A stretch of 14,348 bases of DNA from JACMNW01 sp031402355. Its GTDB lineage: Bacteria > Pseudomonadota > Alphaproteobacteria > Rhodobacterales > Rhodobacteraceae. The stretch is from positions 1 to 14,348 of the forward strand of contig JANNSG010000168.1 in the NCBI GenBank assembly GCA_031402355.1. Reading direction: 5' to 3'. Position numbers and translations under genes: made by a program. Shown here piece after piece: positions 6,118-13,431 of this stretch. Position 1 is the first letter of the stretch. Each line of letters begins with the position of its first letter. Under the pieces are notes generated by a model. It saw only the letters and a program-made list of their open reading frames with translations. It did no database searches and was not told the origin of the DNA.

Positions 6118-6375
6118 TCACTCTGCCAGCCGAAAAACCTTTGCGCGCGATTTTGCCCCCCGGACAAGGATCAGCCGGGTCTTTGCCTCACCCAGGGCTT
6201 TGGCCAGCAGGGCTTGCACCGCTGCGTTGGCGTGACCATCTTTGGGCTGGGCTGTAACCGAAACCCACAGCACCCCGTCTTCCAGCACGATGCCGGCCCG
6301 TATCGCATTGGGCCTGACCTGCAGCAAGAATTCCGCGCCCGGGTGGGCCAAATGCGCGATTGCGCCGCGTTCCAT
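6118..6375 (-). CDS. DUF167 (YggU / UPF0235) family protein
   Basis: An 85-residue protein matching the DUF167 family, which is widespread, small and soluble, and of unestablished function. The characteristic pattern is present: a first strand FLLQVRPNA, then VSVTAQPKDGHANAAV with the PxxGxAN core, a helix ALLAKAL, and the terminal ILVRGAKSRAKVFRL. In many alphaproteobacteria DUF167 genes sit beside yggT, but no yggT is seen here. The frame is open to 6504, overlapping the divergent deacetylase gene, but AGAGG upstream of the ATG at 6375 and the family length fix the start. The gene is followed by tandem hairpins and then the small transporter gene on the same strand. Confidence 0.85.
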   Translation of the reverse strand: MERGAIAHLAHPGAEFLLQVRPNAIRAGIVLEDGVLWVSVTAQPKDGHANAAVQALLAKALGEAKTRLILVRGAKSRAKVFRLAE

Positions 6376-6451
6376 CCAAGACCTCTTTGCTCTGGCACTG
6401 AACCATGGCGCTGCGTTAGGCTGATGACAAGCAAGCGCAGGACGTTCCACC

Positions 6452-7549
6452 ATGAAAACCGCCTTCTTTTCCGATGAACGCTGCTTTTGGCATGGTGGTG
6501 GCAACTATTCCTTTACGTTACCAACGGGTGGCCTGGTGCAGCCGGGTGGCGGTCTTCCCGAAAGCCCGGAAACCAAGCGTCGGCTGAAAAACCTGATTGA
6601 GGCATCGGGGCTTGCAGGTGATCTTGCGATGCAAAGCGCGGGCGCGGCCAGCCAGGATGATCTGTTGCGCATACACCCCGCGCAGTATCTTGAGGCATTC
6701 AAAGCCCTGTCCGATGACAAGGGGGGCGAGCTGGGTTTGCGCACGCCATTTGGCAAAGGCGGATATGAAATTGCTGCCTTATCCGCCGGACTTGTCAAAG
6801 GGGCCGTGTTCGAAGTGCTGCAAGGCCGTGCGCCCAACGCCTACGCGCTGTCGCGCCCACCGGGCCATCATTGCCTGCCGGATTTTCCGAACGGGTTTTG
6901 TCTGCTGGCCAATATCGCCATCGCCATTCGGGCGGCTCAGGCGGCGGGTCTGGCTCGCCGCATTGCCGTTGTTGATTGGGACGTCCACCATGGCAATGGC
7001 ACCGAAGCGATTTTTTATGATGACCCGGATGTGCTGACCATCAGCCTGCATCAGGACCGCAATTATCCGTTGGATACCGGGGCCGTTGCCGATCGGGGGC
7101 GTGGAGCGGGCTTGGGGGCAAATATCAACATCCCGCTGCCGCCCGGCACTGGCCATAGGGGCTATCTTGCGGCGATGGAACGGCTGGTGTTGCCCGCCCT
7201 TGCACGCTTCCGCCCGGATCTGATGATCGTCGCATGCGGCTATGACGCCGCCGCGATCGATCCTTTGGGCCGGATGCTTGCGACGGCAGAAACGTTTCGG
7301 CAAATGACCCGGCACATGATGCAGTCGGCAACCGATCTGTGCGGTGGCAGACTGGTTCTGGCCCATGAGGGCGGCTATTCCGAGGTTTATGTCCCCTTCT
7401 GCGGCCATGCCGTGCTGGAGGAGCTGTCGGGCAGCCAGATCACGGCCCCGGACCCCTTCGCCGAAACCTTCGCACAGCGCCAGCCGGATGCGCGCTTTGA
7501 TGCGTTTCTTGCAAGCTGGCTGGATGACATTGCAGCTGCATTGGCCTAA
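6452..7549 (+). CDS. Class II histone deacetylase-like amidohydrolase
   Basis: A 365-residue zinc amidohydrolase of the histone deacetylase / acetylpolyamine amidohydrolase superfamily. The signature blocks are in order: RPPGHH (135-140) with the tandem histidines of the active site, DWDVHHGNGT (175-184) giving zinc ligands D177 and H179, GYDAAAIDPLG (263-273) with the third ligand D265, and HEGGYS (305-310) with the tyrosine Y309 that stabilises the transition state. All catalytic positions are intact. There is no signal peptide, so it is cytoplasmic. Bacterial members deacetylate small acetylated amines or protein lysines; the substrate cannot be told from the sequence and no polyamine or acetoin gene is adjacent. 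AGGA lies 9 bases before the ATG. The nitroreductase gene follows after 83 bases. Confidence 0.92.
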   Translation: MKTAFFSDERCFWHGGGNYSFTLPTGGLVQPGGGLPESPETKRRLKNLIEASGLAGDLAMQSAGAASQDDLLRIHPAQYLEAFKALSDDKGGELGLRTPFGKGGYEIAALSAGLVKGAVFEVLQGRAPNAYALSRPPGHHCLPDFPNGFCLLANIAIAIRAAQAAGLARRIAVVDWDVHHGNGTEAIFYDDPDVLTISLHQDRNYPLDTGAVADRGRGAGLGANINIPLPPGTGHRGYLAAMERLVLPALARFRPDLMIVACGYDAAAIDPLGRMLATAETFRQMTRHMMQSATDLCGGRLVLAHEGGYSEVYVPFCGHAVLEELSGSQITAPDPFAETFAQRQPDARFDAFLASWLDDIAAALA

Positions 7550-7632
7550 ACACCGCATGCAGCCAGCATCGCGCCCCTCCGGTTAGGACACGGATTTGCA
7601 GCCAGATCGCCCCCTCTAGAAGGACGCAAACC

Positions 7633-8211
7633 ATGCCCACCCCGAATGCTGCAGCCCTGACTTTTCTGCAAAATCGTCGCTCTCATTCTGCCAAGACGAT
7701 GTCCCGGCCAGTGCCGACATCCGACCAGATCACTGGTATTCTGACCACCGCTCTGCGCGTGCCGGACCATGGCAAGCTTGAACCGTGGCGTTTCATCGTG
7801 ATCGCGGGCAGCGCCATGGCGCGGCTTGCAGATCTGGCCGAAGCGCGGGCCAAGACGCTGGGCTATGATGCCCAGAAAACCGCAAAGGGACGCGGGCAGT
7901 TTGATCTTGGGTTGCTGGCGGTTGTGGTTGTATCATCGCCCAAACCCTCCGATAAGGTGCCCCGGATCGAACAGGTTCTGTCTGCCGGTGCCGTGTGCCT
8001 TGGCATTCTGAACGCAGCCGAGGCATCGGGTTGGGGTGCCAACTGGCTGTCCGGCTGGCCGTCACATGACCGTGGTTTTGTCGAGGCCGCCTTTGGGCTT
8101 TCCGCGTTGGAAACCGTGGTTGGCATCGTGCATATCGCGACGCAAACCAGTCTTGCACCAGACCGCCCTCGCCCCGATCTGACCCGGTTGGTCGACTGGC
8201 AAAGCAGCTAG
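7633..8211 (+). CDS. Nitroreductase family protein (YdjA-like)
   Basis: A 192-residue FMN-dependent oxidoreductase of the compact YdjA branch of the nitroreductase family. Near the N-terminus NRRSH (14-18) is the family's FMN-phosphate-binding RRS region, followed by RVPDHGKLEPWRF (42-54), the hallmark of this branch. A later GWGANWLSGW (133-142) belongs to the flavin-binding second half. The protein is probably a homodimer reducing nitro or quinone compounds with NAD(P)H; its physiological substrate is unknown. GAAGGA lies about 8 bases before the ATG. It reads in the same direction as the deacetylase gene and could share its transcript. A strong inverted repeat lies 18 bases beyond its stop. 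Confidence 0.9.
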   Translation: MPTPNAAALTFLQNRRSHSAKTMSRPVPTSDQITGILTTALRVPDHGKLEPWRFIVIAGSAMARLADLAEARAKTLGYDAQKTAKGRGQFDLGLLAVVVVSSPKPSDKVPRIEQVLSAGAVCLGILNAAEASGWGANWLSGWPSHDRGFVEAAFGLSALETVVGIVHIATQTSLAPDRPRPDLTRLVDWQSS

Positions 8212-8229
8212 CAGGCCGTCTGACAATAG

Positions 8230-8262
8230 GGGGCCCCGGTTTTGGTGAAGGACCGGGTCCCC
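8230..8262. terminator. Inverted repeat between convergent nitroreductase and DUF1467 genes
   Basis: GGGGCCCCGGT (8230-8240) pairs with ACCGGGTCCCC (8252-8262) with one mismatch and an 11-base loop. It sits in the middle of a 69-base gap between two converging stop codons, the place for a bidirectional terminator. There is no T-run on either strand, so termination efficiency is uncertain. Confidence 0.55.
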
Positions 8263-8280
8263 ACCACCGCCTGTCCCGCT

Positions 8281-8568
8281 TCAGCCGCCGGTCGCCGTTT
8301 CAGGGGGCATCCGGCCCAGCCAGTCAAGATCACGTACCGACAACCATCCCGACAGGATGATCGCACACAAGGCGCCCCAGATCAGCAGGGATACAACCGT
8401 GGTGATCTTGGCTTTGCGCAGCACTACATCCCCGGATGGTGCGGATTTCGGTGTGCCGGGAACCACATCGCCCGCATCGCCCTGACTGACAAAATTAAGC
8501 GGCAACACCACGAAGAAGACCATGAACCAGGTCACCGCGAACAGCACGAGGGCGGCAGTGATTGTCAT
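8281..8568 (-). CDS. DUF1467 family two-helix membrane protein
   Basis: A 95-residue membrane protein of the DUF1467 family. It has a hydrophobic helix at about 3-25 (ALVLFAVTWFMVFFVVLPL), a polar loop of about 30 residues rich in glycine, proline and acidic residues, and a second helix at about 55-76. The family is common in alphaproteobacteria and has no established function. The start overlaps the upstream stop as TGATG (8570-8566), so translation is probably coupled to methylmalonyl-CoA epimerase. I recall this pairing in Rhodobacteraceae, but no mechanistic link to the epimerase is known to me. Confidence 0.85.
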   Translation of the reverse strand: MTITAALVLFAVTWFMVFFVVLPLNFVSQGDAGDVVPGTPKSAPSGDVVLRKAKITTVVSLLIWGALCAIILSGWLSVRDLDWLGRMPPETATGG

Positions 8569-8972
8569 CAGACCTGCTCCAGCTCGATCAGGGTTCCGGT
8601 AAAATCCTTGGGGTGCAGGAAAAGCACCGGTTTGCCATGTGCGCCGATCTTGGGCACACCGCCGCCCAGAACCCGCGCACCTGACGCCATCAGATGGTCG
8701 CGCGCGGCAAGAATATCGGCGACCTCGTAACAGATATGATGAATGCCGCCTGACGGGTTCTTGTCCAGAAACCCCTGAATGGGTGAACCATCACCCAGAA
8801 CGGCCAAAAGCTCTATCTTGGTGTTCGGCAGATCGATGAACACCACACGGACACCATGATCGGGCTGGTCCAGGGCCGGGCCAACCGACGCCCCCAATGT
8901 GCCGCGATACTGATCCGCCGCTGCCGCCAGATCCGGCACTGCGATGGCTACATGGTTCAACCGCCCGATCAT
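8568..8972 (-). CDS. mce: Methylmalonyl-CoA epimerase
   Basis: A 134-residue vicinal-oxygen-chelate enzyme that interconverts the (S) and (R) forms of methylmalonyl-CoA between propionyl-CoA carboxylase and methylmalonyl-CoA mutase. It has two beta-alpha-beta-beta-beta repeats. Metal ligands expected from the family are visible: H7 in LNHVAIAV, E54 in KIELLAVL, H78/H79 in GGIHHICYEV, and E130 in LIELEQV. The frame is open for 72 further codons upstream (to 9188), but the conserved fold starts at residue 2 and GAGGG precedes the ATG at 8972. It heads a two-gene unit with DUF1467. The leader contains a small hairpin and a complementary TGCTTGC/GCAAGCA pair close to the start. Confidence 0.93.
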   Translation of the reverse strand: MIGRLNHVAIAVPDLAAAADQYRGTLGASVGPALDQPDHGVRVVFIDLPNTKIELLAVLGDGSPIQGFLDKNPSGGIHHICYEVADILAARDHLMASGARVLGGGVPKIGAHGKPVLFLHPKDFTGTLIELEQV

Positions 8973-8973
8973 C

Positions 8974-9028
8974 TGCTTGCCCTCGTCATCTTCTTTGCCC
9001 CTTATGCGGTGCCGCACCGCCGCAAGCA
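8974..9028 (-). promoter_or_regulatory. Folded leader of mce
   Basis: On the leftward transcript TGCTTGC (9028-9022) is complementary to GCAAGCA (8980-8974), which ends one base before the mce ATG. Between them lie a perfect 6-bp hairpin GCGGTG-CGG-CACCGC (9020-9006) and the GAGG ribosome-binding site. The elements could fold so that the region between the ribosome-binding site and the start codon is paired. The complementarity is seen; a regulatory role is inference. Confidence 0.3.
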
Positions 9029-9146
9029 AGGGACCCGGCTGTCGCAGTGCGCAGATCAAAACCACCGTGGCGCAAAGTGCCGGTTTACCGCTTCTTAAGC
9101 CTTTCATGGCCAGATATCCAAAGCCCTTCTGGCCGGAGCGGACGCC

Positions 9147-9884
9147 ATGCCAATTTCCCAATCCTCGCTGTTGGACCGCATCTTGCACGGGCGCGCGCCG
9201 CTGCCTCAGCCCCCGGTTTCGGTTCTGCCATTGCAGGGCCTGACGGTGCTGGCCGTTGAAGACAGCCGGTTCGCGTCAGATGCGTTGCGGCTCTTTTGCC
9301 ACCGCTCTGGCGCGCGGTTGCGCCGGGTTGAAACACTGCGGGCCGCCTATGCGCATTTGCGTGTCTACCGGCCCGATGTGATGCTGGTTGATCTGGGTTT
9401 GCCGGATGGCCGGGGCGATGCCCTGATCTGCGATCTTGCGCTGCAGCGACCGCATGGGCCGGTGGTGATCGGGATCAGCGGCGATCCTTCGGCACAAGCC
9501 ATCGCCATGATGGCAGGCGCGCATGGGTTCATTGAAAAGCCATTTCCAAGCCTTGCCCTGTTTCAAGGCGAAATTCTGCGCCATTTGCCAGACAGGGCCG
9601 ATCGGTCAACACCGATGGCAGATGCGACGACGCCCACCGCCGACCCGCTCGCCCTGCGCGATGATCTTGAACATGCGGCCGGGCTGGTGCGCCTTCACCC
9701 TCAGGCGGGACAACGCCGCTATCTGGCCGGTTTCGTGGCTGGCCTCGCGCGCGCCGCAGGTGATCCGGCCTTGATTGCCGCCGCCACCAGTTTGAACGAA
9801 ACCAAGGATTTTGACACCCTGCATCAGCTTCTTGCGGCCCGGATTGAAACGACGAAAGGCGCTTTCGACGGTGAGGGGCCTTAA
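9147..9884 (+). CDS. Receiver-domain response regulator without recognised output domain
   Basis: A 245-residue protein with a CheY-like receiver domain at about 31-150: acidic pocket E38-D39, phospho-acceptor D82 in VDLGLPD, switch serine S111 in GISGD, and K131-P132 in EKPF. All key residues are intact, so phosphorylation is expected. Before it is a 30-residue proline-containing tail. After it is a helical segment of about 90 residues (LRDDLEHAAGLVRLH to the end) that does not look like a helix-turn-helix, GGDEF, EAL or histidine-phosphotransfer module. No histidine kinase gene is nearby, so the partner is encoded elsewhere. GGAG lies about 9 bases before the ATG. The gene is divergent from mce. 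Confidence 0.85.
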   Translation: MPISQSSLLDRILHGRAPLPQPPVSVLPLQGLTVLAVEDSRFASDALRLFCHRSGARLRRVETLRAAYAHLRVYRPDVMLVDLGLPDGRGDALICDLALQRPHGPVVIGISGDPSAQAIAMMAGAHGFIEKPFPSLALFQGEILRHLPDRADRSTPMADATTPTADPLALRDDLEHAAGLVRLHPQAGQRRYLAGFVAGLARAAGDPALIAAATSLNETKDFDTLHQLLAARIETTKGAFDGEGP

Positions 9885-9976
9885 TTGCCTGTCCGGAAAG
9901 GCTGTCGCAGAAAAAGATCAACGGTGGTGCCCGGTGACGGCGTCTCACGGTCAAAAGCCTGATTGCCAAAACGATC

Positions 9977-10690
9977 CTACAGCAAGGGATCCGATGCCGC
10001 GCGGACCAGCCCTGTCAGATCTTTCAAGGATTCCCGCTGTTTGCCCTGAACGGTAAAATTTGATGGCGAAAGCCATGCCTGATACGCTTCGCGCAGGGCG
10101 GGCCATTCCTTGTCGATCATGGCAAACCATGCCGTATCGCGGTTGCGCCCTTTGACCACCACTGCCTGTCGGAAAATTCCTTCGTAGGAAAACCCCAGCC
10201 GCTGCGCCGCCCGGCGTGATGGCATGTTCAGCGCGTTGCATTTCCATTCATAGCGACGGTAGCCTGCCTCAAACGCCCATTGCATCATCAGAAACATGGC
10301 GTCCGTCGCGGCACGGGTGCGCTGCAGGGTCGGGCCAAAACAGATGTTGCCCACCTCGATAGAGCCCGCTTCCGGGGCGATGCGCAGATACGACGCCATT
10401 CCCACGCAATTTCCAGTGGCCAGATCGCGGACAGCCACAAAGAACATGTCCGGCTTCGCTGCACAGTCACGCAACCAGCGATGAAAGCTTGCGGCGGACG
10501 TAAACGGCCCTTCAAACAGATAGTCCCAAAGCGACGGATCGACAACAAACGCCTGGTACAGATCGGCGGCGTGGGTGTCCGCGTCCAGACGTTCCAGCGC
10601 AGCATAACGGCCGATGATCCGGTCCGGCCCCGGCCTTGGCGGCGGGGTCCATCCTGCCACCACTGCCCCCAACTTGCGCCCGTCTGCCAT
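9977..10690 (-). CDS. GNAT family N-acetyltransferase, RimJ/RimL type
   Basis: A 237-residue protein of the Acetyltransf_3 group of GNAT enzymes, which move an acetyl group from acetyl-CoA to an amine. Conserved parts are VGMASYLRI (96-104), IEVGNICFGP (111-120), the acetyl-CoA loop region QRTRAATDAM (123-132), in which the usual glycines are replaced, the W149-K-C-N stretch leading into NMPSRRAAQRLGFSYEG (155-171), and TAWFAMIDKEW near the C-terminal part. The substrate is unknown; despite the resemblance to RimJ/RimL it need not modify ribosomal proteins. The start at 10690 is set by the run GGGGGG five bases upstream. That run lies inside a strong hairpin. The gene is last in a leftward series after DUF1501. 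Confidence 0.88.
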   Translation of the reverse strand: MADGRKLGAVVAGWTPPPRPGPDRIIGRYAALERLDADTHAADLYQAFVVDPSLWDYLFEGPFTSAASFHRWLRDCAAKPDMFFVAVRDLATGNCVGMASYLRIAPEAGSIEVGNICFGPTLQRTRAATDAMFLMMQWAFEAGYRRYEWKCNALNMPSRRAAQRLGFSYEGIFRQAVVVKGRNRDTAWFAMIDKEWPALREAYQAWLSPSNFTVQGKQRESLKDLTGLVRAASDPLL

Positions 10691-10696
10691 AGCGTC

Positions 10697-10733
10697 CCCC
10701 CGTCCCCGCGCCCGTTATGCGCGGGGCCGGGGG
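10697..10733 (-). promoter_or_regulatory. Strong GC hairpin covering the GNAT ribosome-binding site
   Basis: CCCCGCGC (10704-10711) pairs perfectly with GCGCGGGG (10719-10726) around a 7-base loop. After one mismatch the stem continues with CCCCCG (10697-10702) against CGGGGG (10728-10733), making 14 pairs in 15 positions. It begins 15 bases past the DUF1501 stop and ends six bases before the GNAT ATG, so the G-rich ribosome-binding site is in the stem. It could attenuate transcription or hide the site. No T-run follows, so it is not a classic terminator. Confidence 0.55.
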
Positions 10734-10748
10734 CGCACGCAACAGACT

Positions 10749-11951
10749 TCACAGCATGAATTTCGGATTGTCCCCCAGATCGAGGCCGGGGAACACAGCC
10801 GTTTCAAGCACCGACTGATCTAGGCCATATGCGCCCGCCATCGCCCAAGCGGCATAGGCGCGCACATCGCCGGTGGGCATCAGATCGCGCTGATCATAAA
10901 GATCGGCCTCGGCCAGTCCCGGCCAGCGGCCGTACACTTTGCCGCCGCGTACCGCCCCCCCCGCCATCAGCATCACGCCCCCGGTGCCGTGATCGGTGCC
11001 ATTGGTGCCGTTCTCACGCGCCGTTCGGCCAAATTCGGTCATCGCCAGCACCGTGGTCGTCCGCCAGACGGGCCCGAGCTGTTCCTTCAACCTCAGGATC
11101 GTGCGCTCGAGCCGGGTCAGGCTGCGGCCAATTCCCGCCACTTGGCCCCGATGTGTATCCCAGCCGTTTTGCGAAAACGCGGCGATGCGGGTATCTTCGC
11201 GCAGCCTTGAGGCAGCAAAATCAACCAGAGCATCTATTTCCGCCAGACGTGCCGGATCATTCCCTTTTGCAGGTGCCGCTGCCATGCCGTCAGTCTGACC
11301 TGCCGCCAGATCCATCGCCTCGGAGGACGCACCCTGAAACAGCGGATCGTCGTGATAGATCGCCTCCAGCAGCAGCCGGTTTTGCAATGACATTTCTAGG
11401 GCTGTGTCCGGCGTCCAGCTGCGCATGGGTGCCGACCCCGCCAGCAGGGGCATGGCTTCGCTGCCCACTGCATAGGCTGTTTCCGCCTGCAGCCCCGGCA
11501 CGACTTGCAGCAACCGGTTCAACCAGCCGTCGCGCACCGCGCCCAGCGGCACATCCATGCCGGTGCCCGCCTCCAGCAAATCCTGCCCGTCAAAGTGGCT
11601 ACGCTTGTCGCGGTAGGGGGTAGATACCGCATGGGCAAATGCCAGCTCCCCCGCCTGCCAGAGCGGCATCAATGCGCCCAGCCGCGCGTTCAGGGCGAAG
11701 AAACCGTCCAGATCTGCTGCGCCCGGCTGCACCGACAAGCCCGGCCGATACCGCGCAAACATCGGATCGCCGACAGGTTGCACCACATCCAATCCGTCCA
11801 TCGCCCCGCGCAGGATGATCACGATCAGACGCTGATCGCCCAAGGGATGCCCGCCGTCAGCCCCAGCCAGCGTCACGCTGGAAAGAAAAGGATGCGCCGC
11901 CGCCGAACACCCGATCAGCGCCGAGCCACGCAGGAAAAATCGCCGGTCCAT
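10749..11951 (-). CDS. DUF1501 protein with Tat signal
   Basis: A 400-residue DUF1501 protein. The N-terminus MDRRFFLRGSALIG is a twin-arginine signal (R3, R4, then F, L and a hydrophobic stretch ending near residue 30), so it is expected in the periplasm in folded form. DUF1501 belongs to the alkaline-phosphatase/sulfatase-like fold group, but no enzymatic activity is established for it. Family stretches visible are RLIVIILRGAMDGLDVV (41-57), DKRSHFDGQDLLEAG, and a late AMTEFGRTARENGTNGTDHG. The frame opens 13 codons earlier, but the AGGAGG at 11959-11964 fixes the start at 11951. That sequence also encodes the last Arg-Arg of DUF1800, whose stop lies four bases before this ATG, so the two genes are translationally coupled. 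Confidence 0.91.
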   Translation of the reverse strand: MDRRFFLRGSALIGCSAAAHPFLSSVTLAGADGGHPLGDQRLIVIILRGAMDGLDVVQPVGDPMFARYRPGLSVQPGAADLDGFFALNARLGALMPLWQAGELAFAHAVSTPYRDKRSHFDGQDLLEAGTGMDVPLGAVRDGWLNRLLQVVPGLQAETAYAVGSEAMPLLAGSAPMRSWTPDTALEMSLQNRLLLEAIYHDDPLFQGASSEAMDLAAGQTDGMAAAPAKGNDPARLAEIDALVDFAASRLREDTRIAAFSQNGWDTHRGQVAGIGRSLTRLERTILRLKEQLGPVWRTTTVLAMTEFGRTARENGTNGTDHGTGGVMLMAGGAVRGGKVYGRWPGLAEADLYDQRDLMPTGDVRAYAAWAMAGAYGLDQSVLETAVFPGLDLGDNPKFML

Positions 11952-11955
11952 TGCC

Positions 11956-13311
11956 CTACCTCCTGTTGAATTCAGCGGACGCGAGCACAAGCCCCACGCC
12001 TTCGCGCACGGATTCAGCGCGCGTTACCGCCCAAAGCAGCCGATCACTTGCCAAAGGCCCCAACGCCCGCGCCGCCAGCGCCGTGGGGTCCGGCAAGTCT
12101 GGGATCAAGCGCGCAGGCACGTCCATTGCCCAGTTGATCCGCGCCGCAAGTCCGGCGGGGTTGATCCAGTCCGCAACGTCCTCGGGCCAGCCGTCCGGGC
12201 CGCCCGGCCCTCGCAAGGATTGGCCCATAGCTTCCAAGGGCGAGATCACAAACCTGCGGAACGGACGTTTACCCGCGCCCAACAAAGCATCGCCCGTGAC
12301 GCCCAATGCGCGCAAAGAGGACACAATGAAATCATAGGGTTGCCGTGCCTTCTGGGCGTCGTCAACCCAGGCTGCCGGATGCTCCAGCAGGGCCGAATAG
12401 ACCGCCATCAGATCACCTCCGGTGTTCAGATAGGCTGCACGCACATTCGCCACCAGCGCCGGATCGGGGCTGTCAGACACGAAATGCACAACCAGTTTGC
12501 GCGCAATATGCCCCGCCGTTTCGGGCCGCATCGCAAGATCGCTTAATACTTGCGTGATCGGCTCTAAACCGTCTGTACCATAGGATACACCCAAGACAGT
12601 TTCCGCGCCCGGTTCCGCCCTGCGTGGATCAAAAACAAAGCCTTTCGACCAATCCAACGCCAGCCCGGTCAAAAGTTCTGCCAGCTGACGCACGTCTTGC
12701 TGACCGTAAGCCGCTTCCACACCCAGCGTGTGCAGTTCCATCACTTCGCGCGCCAGATTTTCATTAAGCCCCCGGTCCCGCCTCTTGCCCAGCGTCGACG
12801 CCGGGCCGACCGACTGCACTTGGTCCAGAAAAACCAGCATCGCCGGATGCAGCGTCACGGCCTGCAGCATGTCGGCGAAACCTCCCGTCAGATGCGGCCG
12901 AATCGCGTCTTCGATCAGCGTTCCGGGCAGCAGATATTCCCGCCGGTTTCTTGCAGAGACCGAAAAATGATCAGCCCAAAACCGGATCAGCCGCTCACGA
13001 AACCCATCCGGATTGTCCAATGCCCGCGCAACGGTGACCTGCGCGCCTGCTATGGCGGCGGCATCTGATGTTTCAAGCATCGCTATGTAGCGCGGTTTTT
13101 GTGACGGGTCTTGTCGCTGCGCCAGTCGGGTTTCCTCGACTTTGGCAAGCATCGGCAAGACACTGGCAAACCCTGCGCCCTTGTGGCGGGCCGTTATCTG
13201 ATCGGGGCCCGCCAACAAGGCCAACATCGACGCAACATCGGTAGCCGCGCCTTCAGGCGAGGGCAGTCCATTGCCGAAGCGAAACGCCATGGTTGCAAGA
13301 TTGGCTGGCAT
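11956..13311 (-). CDS. DUF1800 family protein
   Basis: A 451-residue, largely helical DUF1800 protein. Conserved blocks are GFRERLIRFWADHFSV (103-118), HPAMLVFLD (155-163), NENLAREVMELHTLGV (183-198) and a later HIARKLVVHFV. The molecular function of the family is not established. Its gene is very often directly upstream of DUF1501, as here. Unlike its partner, this protein shows no Sec, Tat or lipoprotein signal: it begins MPANLATMAFRFGNGL. AGGAG six bases before the ATG supports the start. The gene follows the aspS-DUF1993 pair by 120 bases, a gap that probably holds its promoter; a TATAAG lies there on the minus strand, but I could not match it to a good -35. Confidence 0.91.
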   Translation of the reverse strand: MPANLATMAFRFGNGLPSPEGAATDVASMLALLAGPDQITARHKGAGFASVLPMLAKVEETRLAQRQDPSQKPRYIAMLETSDAAAIAGAQVTVARALDNPDGFRERLIRFWADHFSVSARNRREYLLPGTLIEDAIRPHLTGGFADMLQAVTLHPAMLVFLDQVQSVGPASTLGKRRDRGLNENLAREVMELHTLGVEAAYGQQDVRQLAELLTGLALDWSKGFVFDPRRAEPGAETVLGVSYGTDGLEPITQVLSDLAMRPETAGHIARKLVVHFVSDSPDPALVANVRAAYLNTGGDLMAVYSALLEHPAAWVDDAQKARQPYDFIVSSLRALGVTGDALLGAGKRPFRRFVISPLEAMGQSLRGPGGPDGWPEDVADWINPAGLAARINWAMDVPARLIPDLPDPTALAARALGPLASDRLLWAVTRAESVREGVGLVLASAEFNRR

Positions 13312-13431
13312 TGTTAGCTCCTGCTTGTTCGGGCGTTACATCTTTTGCACAACTTAGGGCTTATACGCGCATCGTGCAGAATTCCGTCGCGGCGGATGTG
13401 GCATCAGGCAAACCAGCGCCGAAACCTGCCG

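Noticed and set aside
6376..6504. Longer N-terminus for the DUF167 protein
   Set aside because: It would overlap the divergent deacetylase start; the ATG at 6375 has a ribosome-binding site and gives the normal family length.
6779..7558. Leftward 259-codon open frame opposite the deacetylase gene
   Set aside because: It is the antisense of a gene with intact catalytic motifs, and its product is rich in Arg, His and Gln as in antisense shadows.
8973..9188. Longer N-terminus for methylmalonyl-CoA epimerase starting at 9188
   Set aside because: The conserved fold begins at the ATG at 8972, which has its own ribosome-binding site; the extra 72 residues resemble no domain and would overlap the divergent receiver gene.
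9885..9976. Terminator between the receiver gene and the GNAT gene
   Set aside because: I could not find a stem of useful length or a T-run in this 92-base convergent gap.
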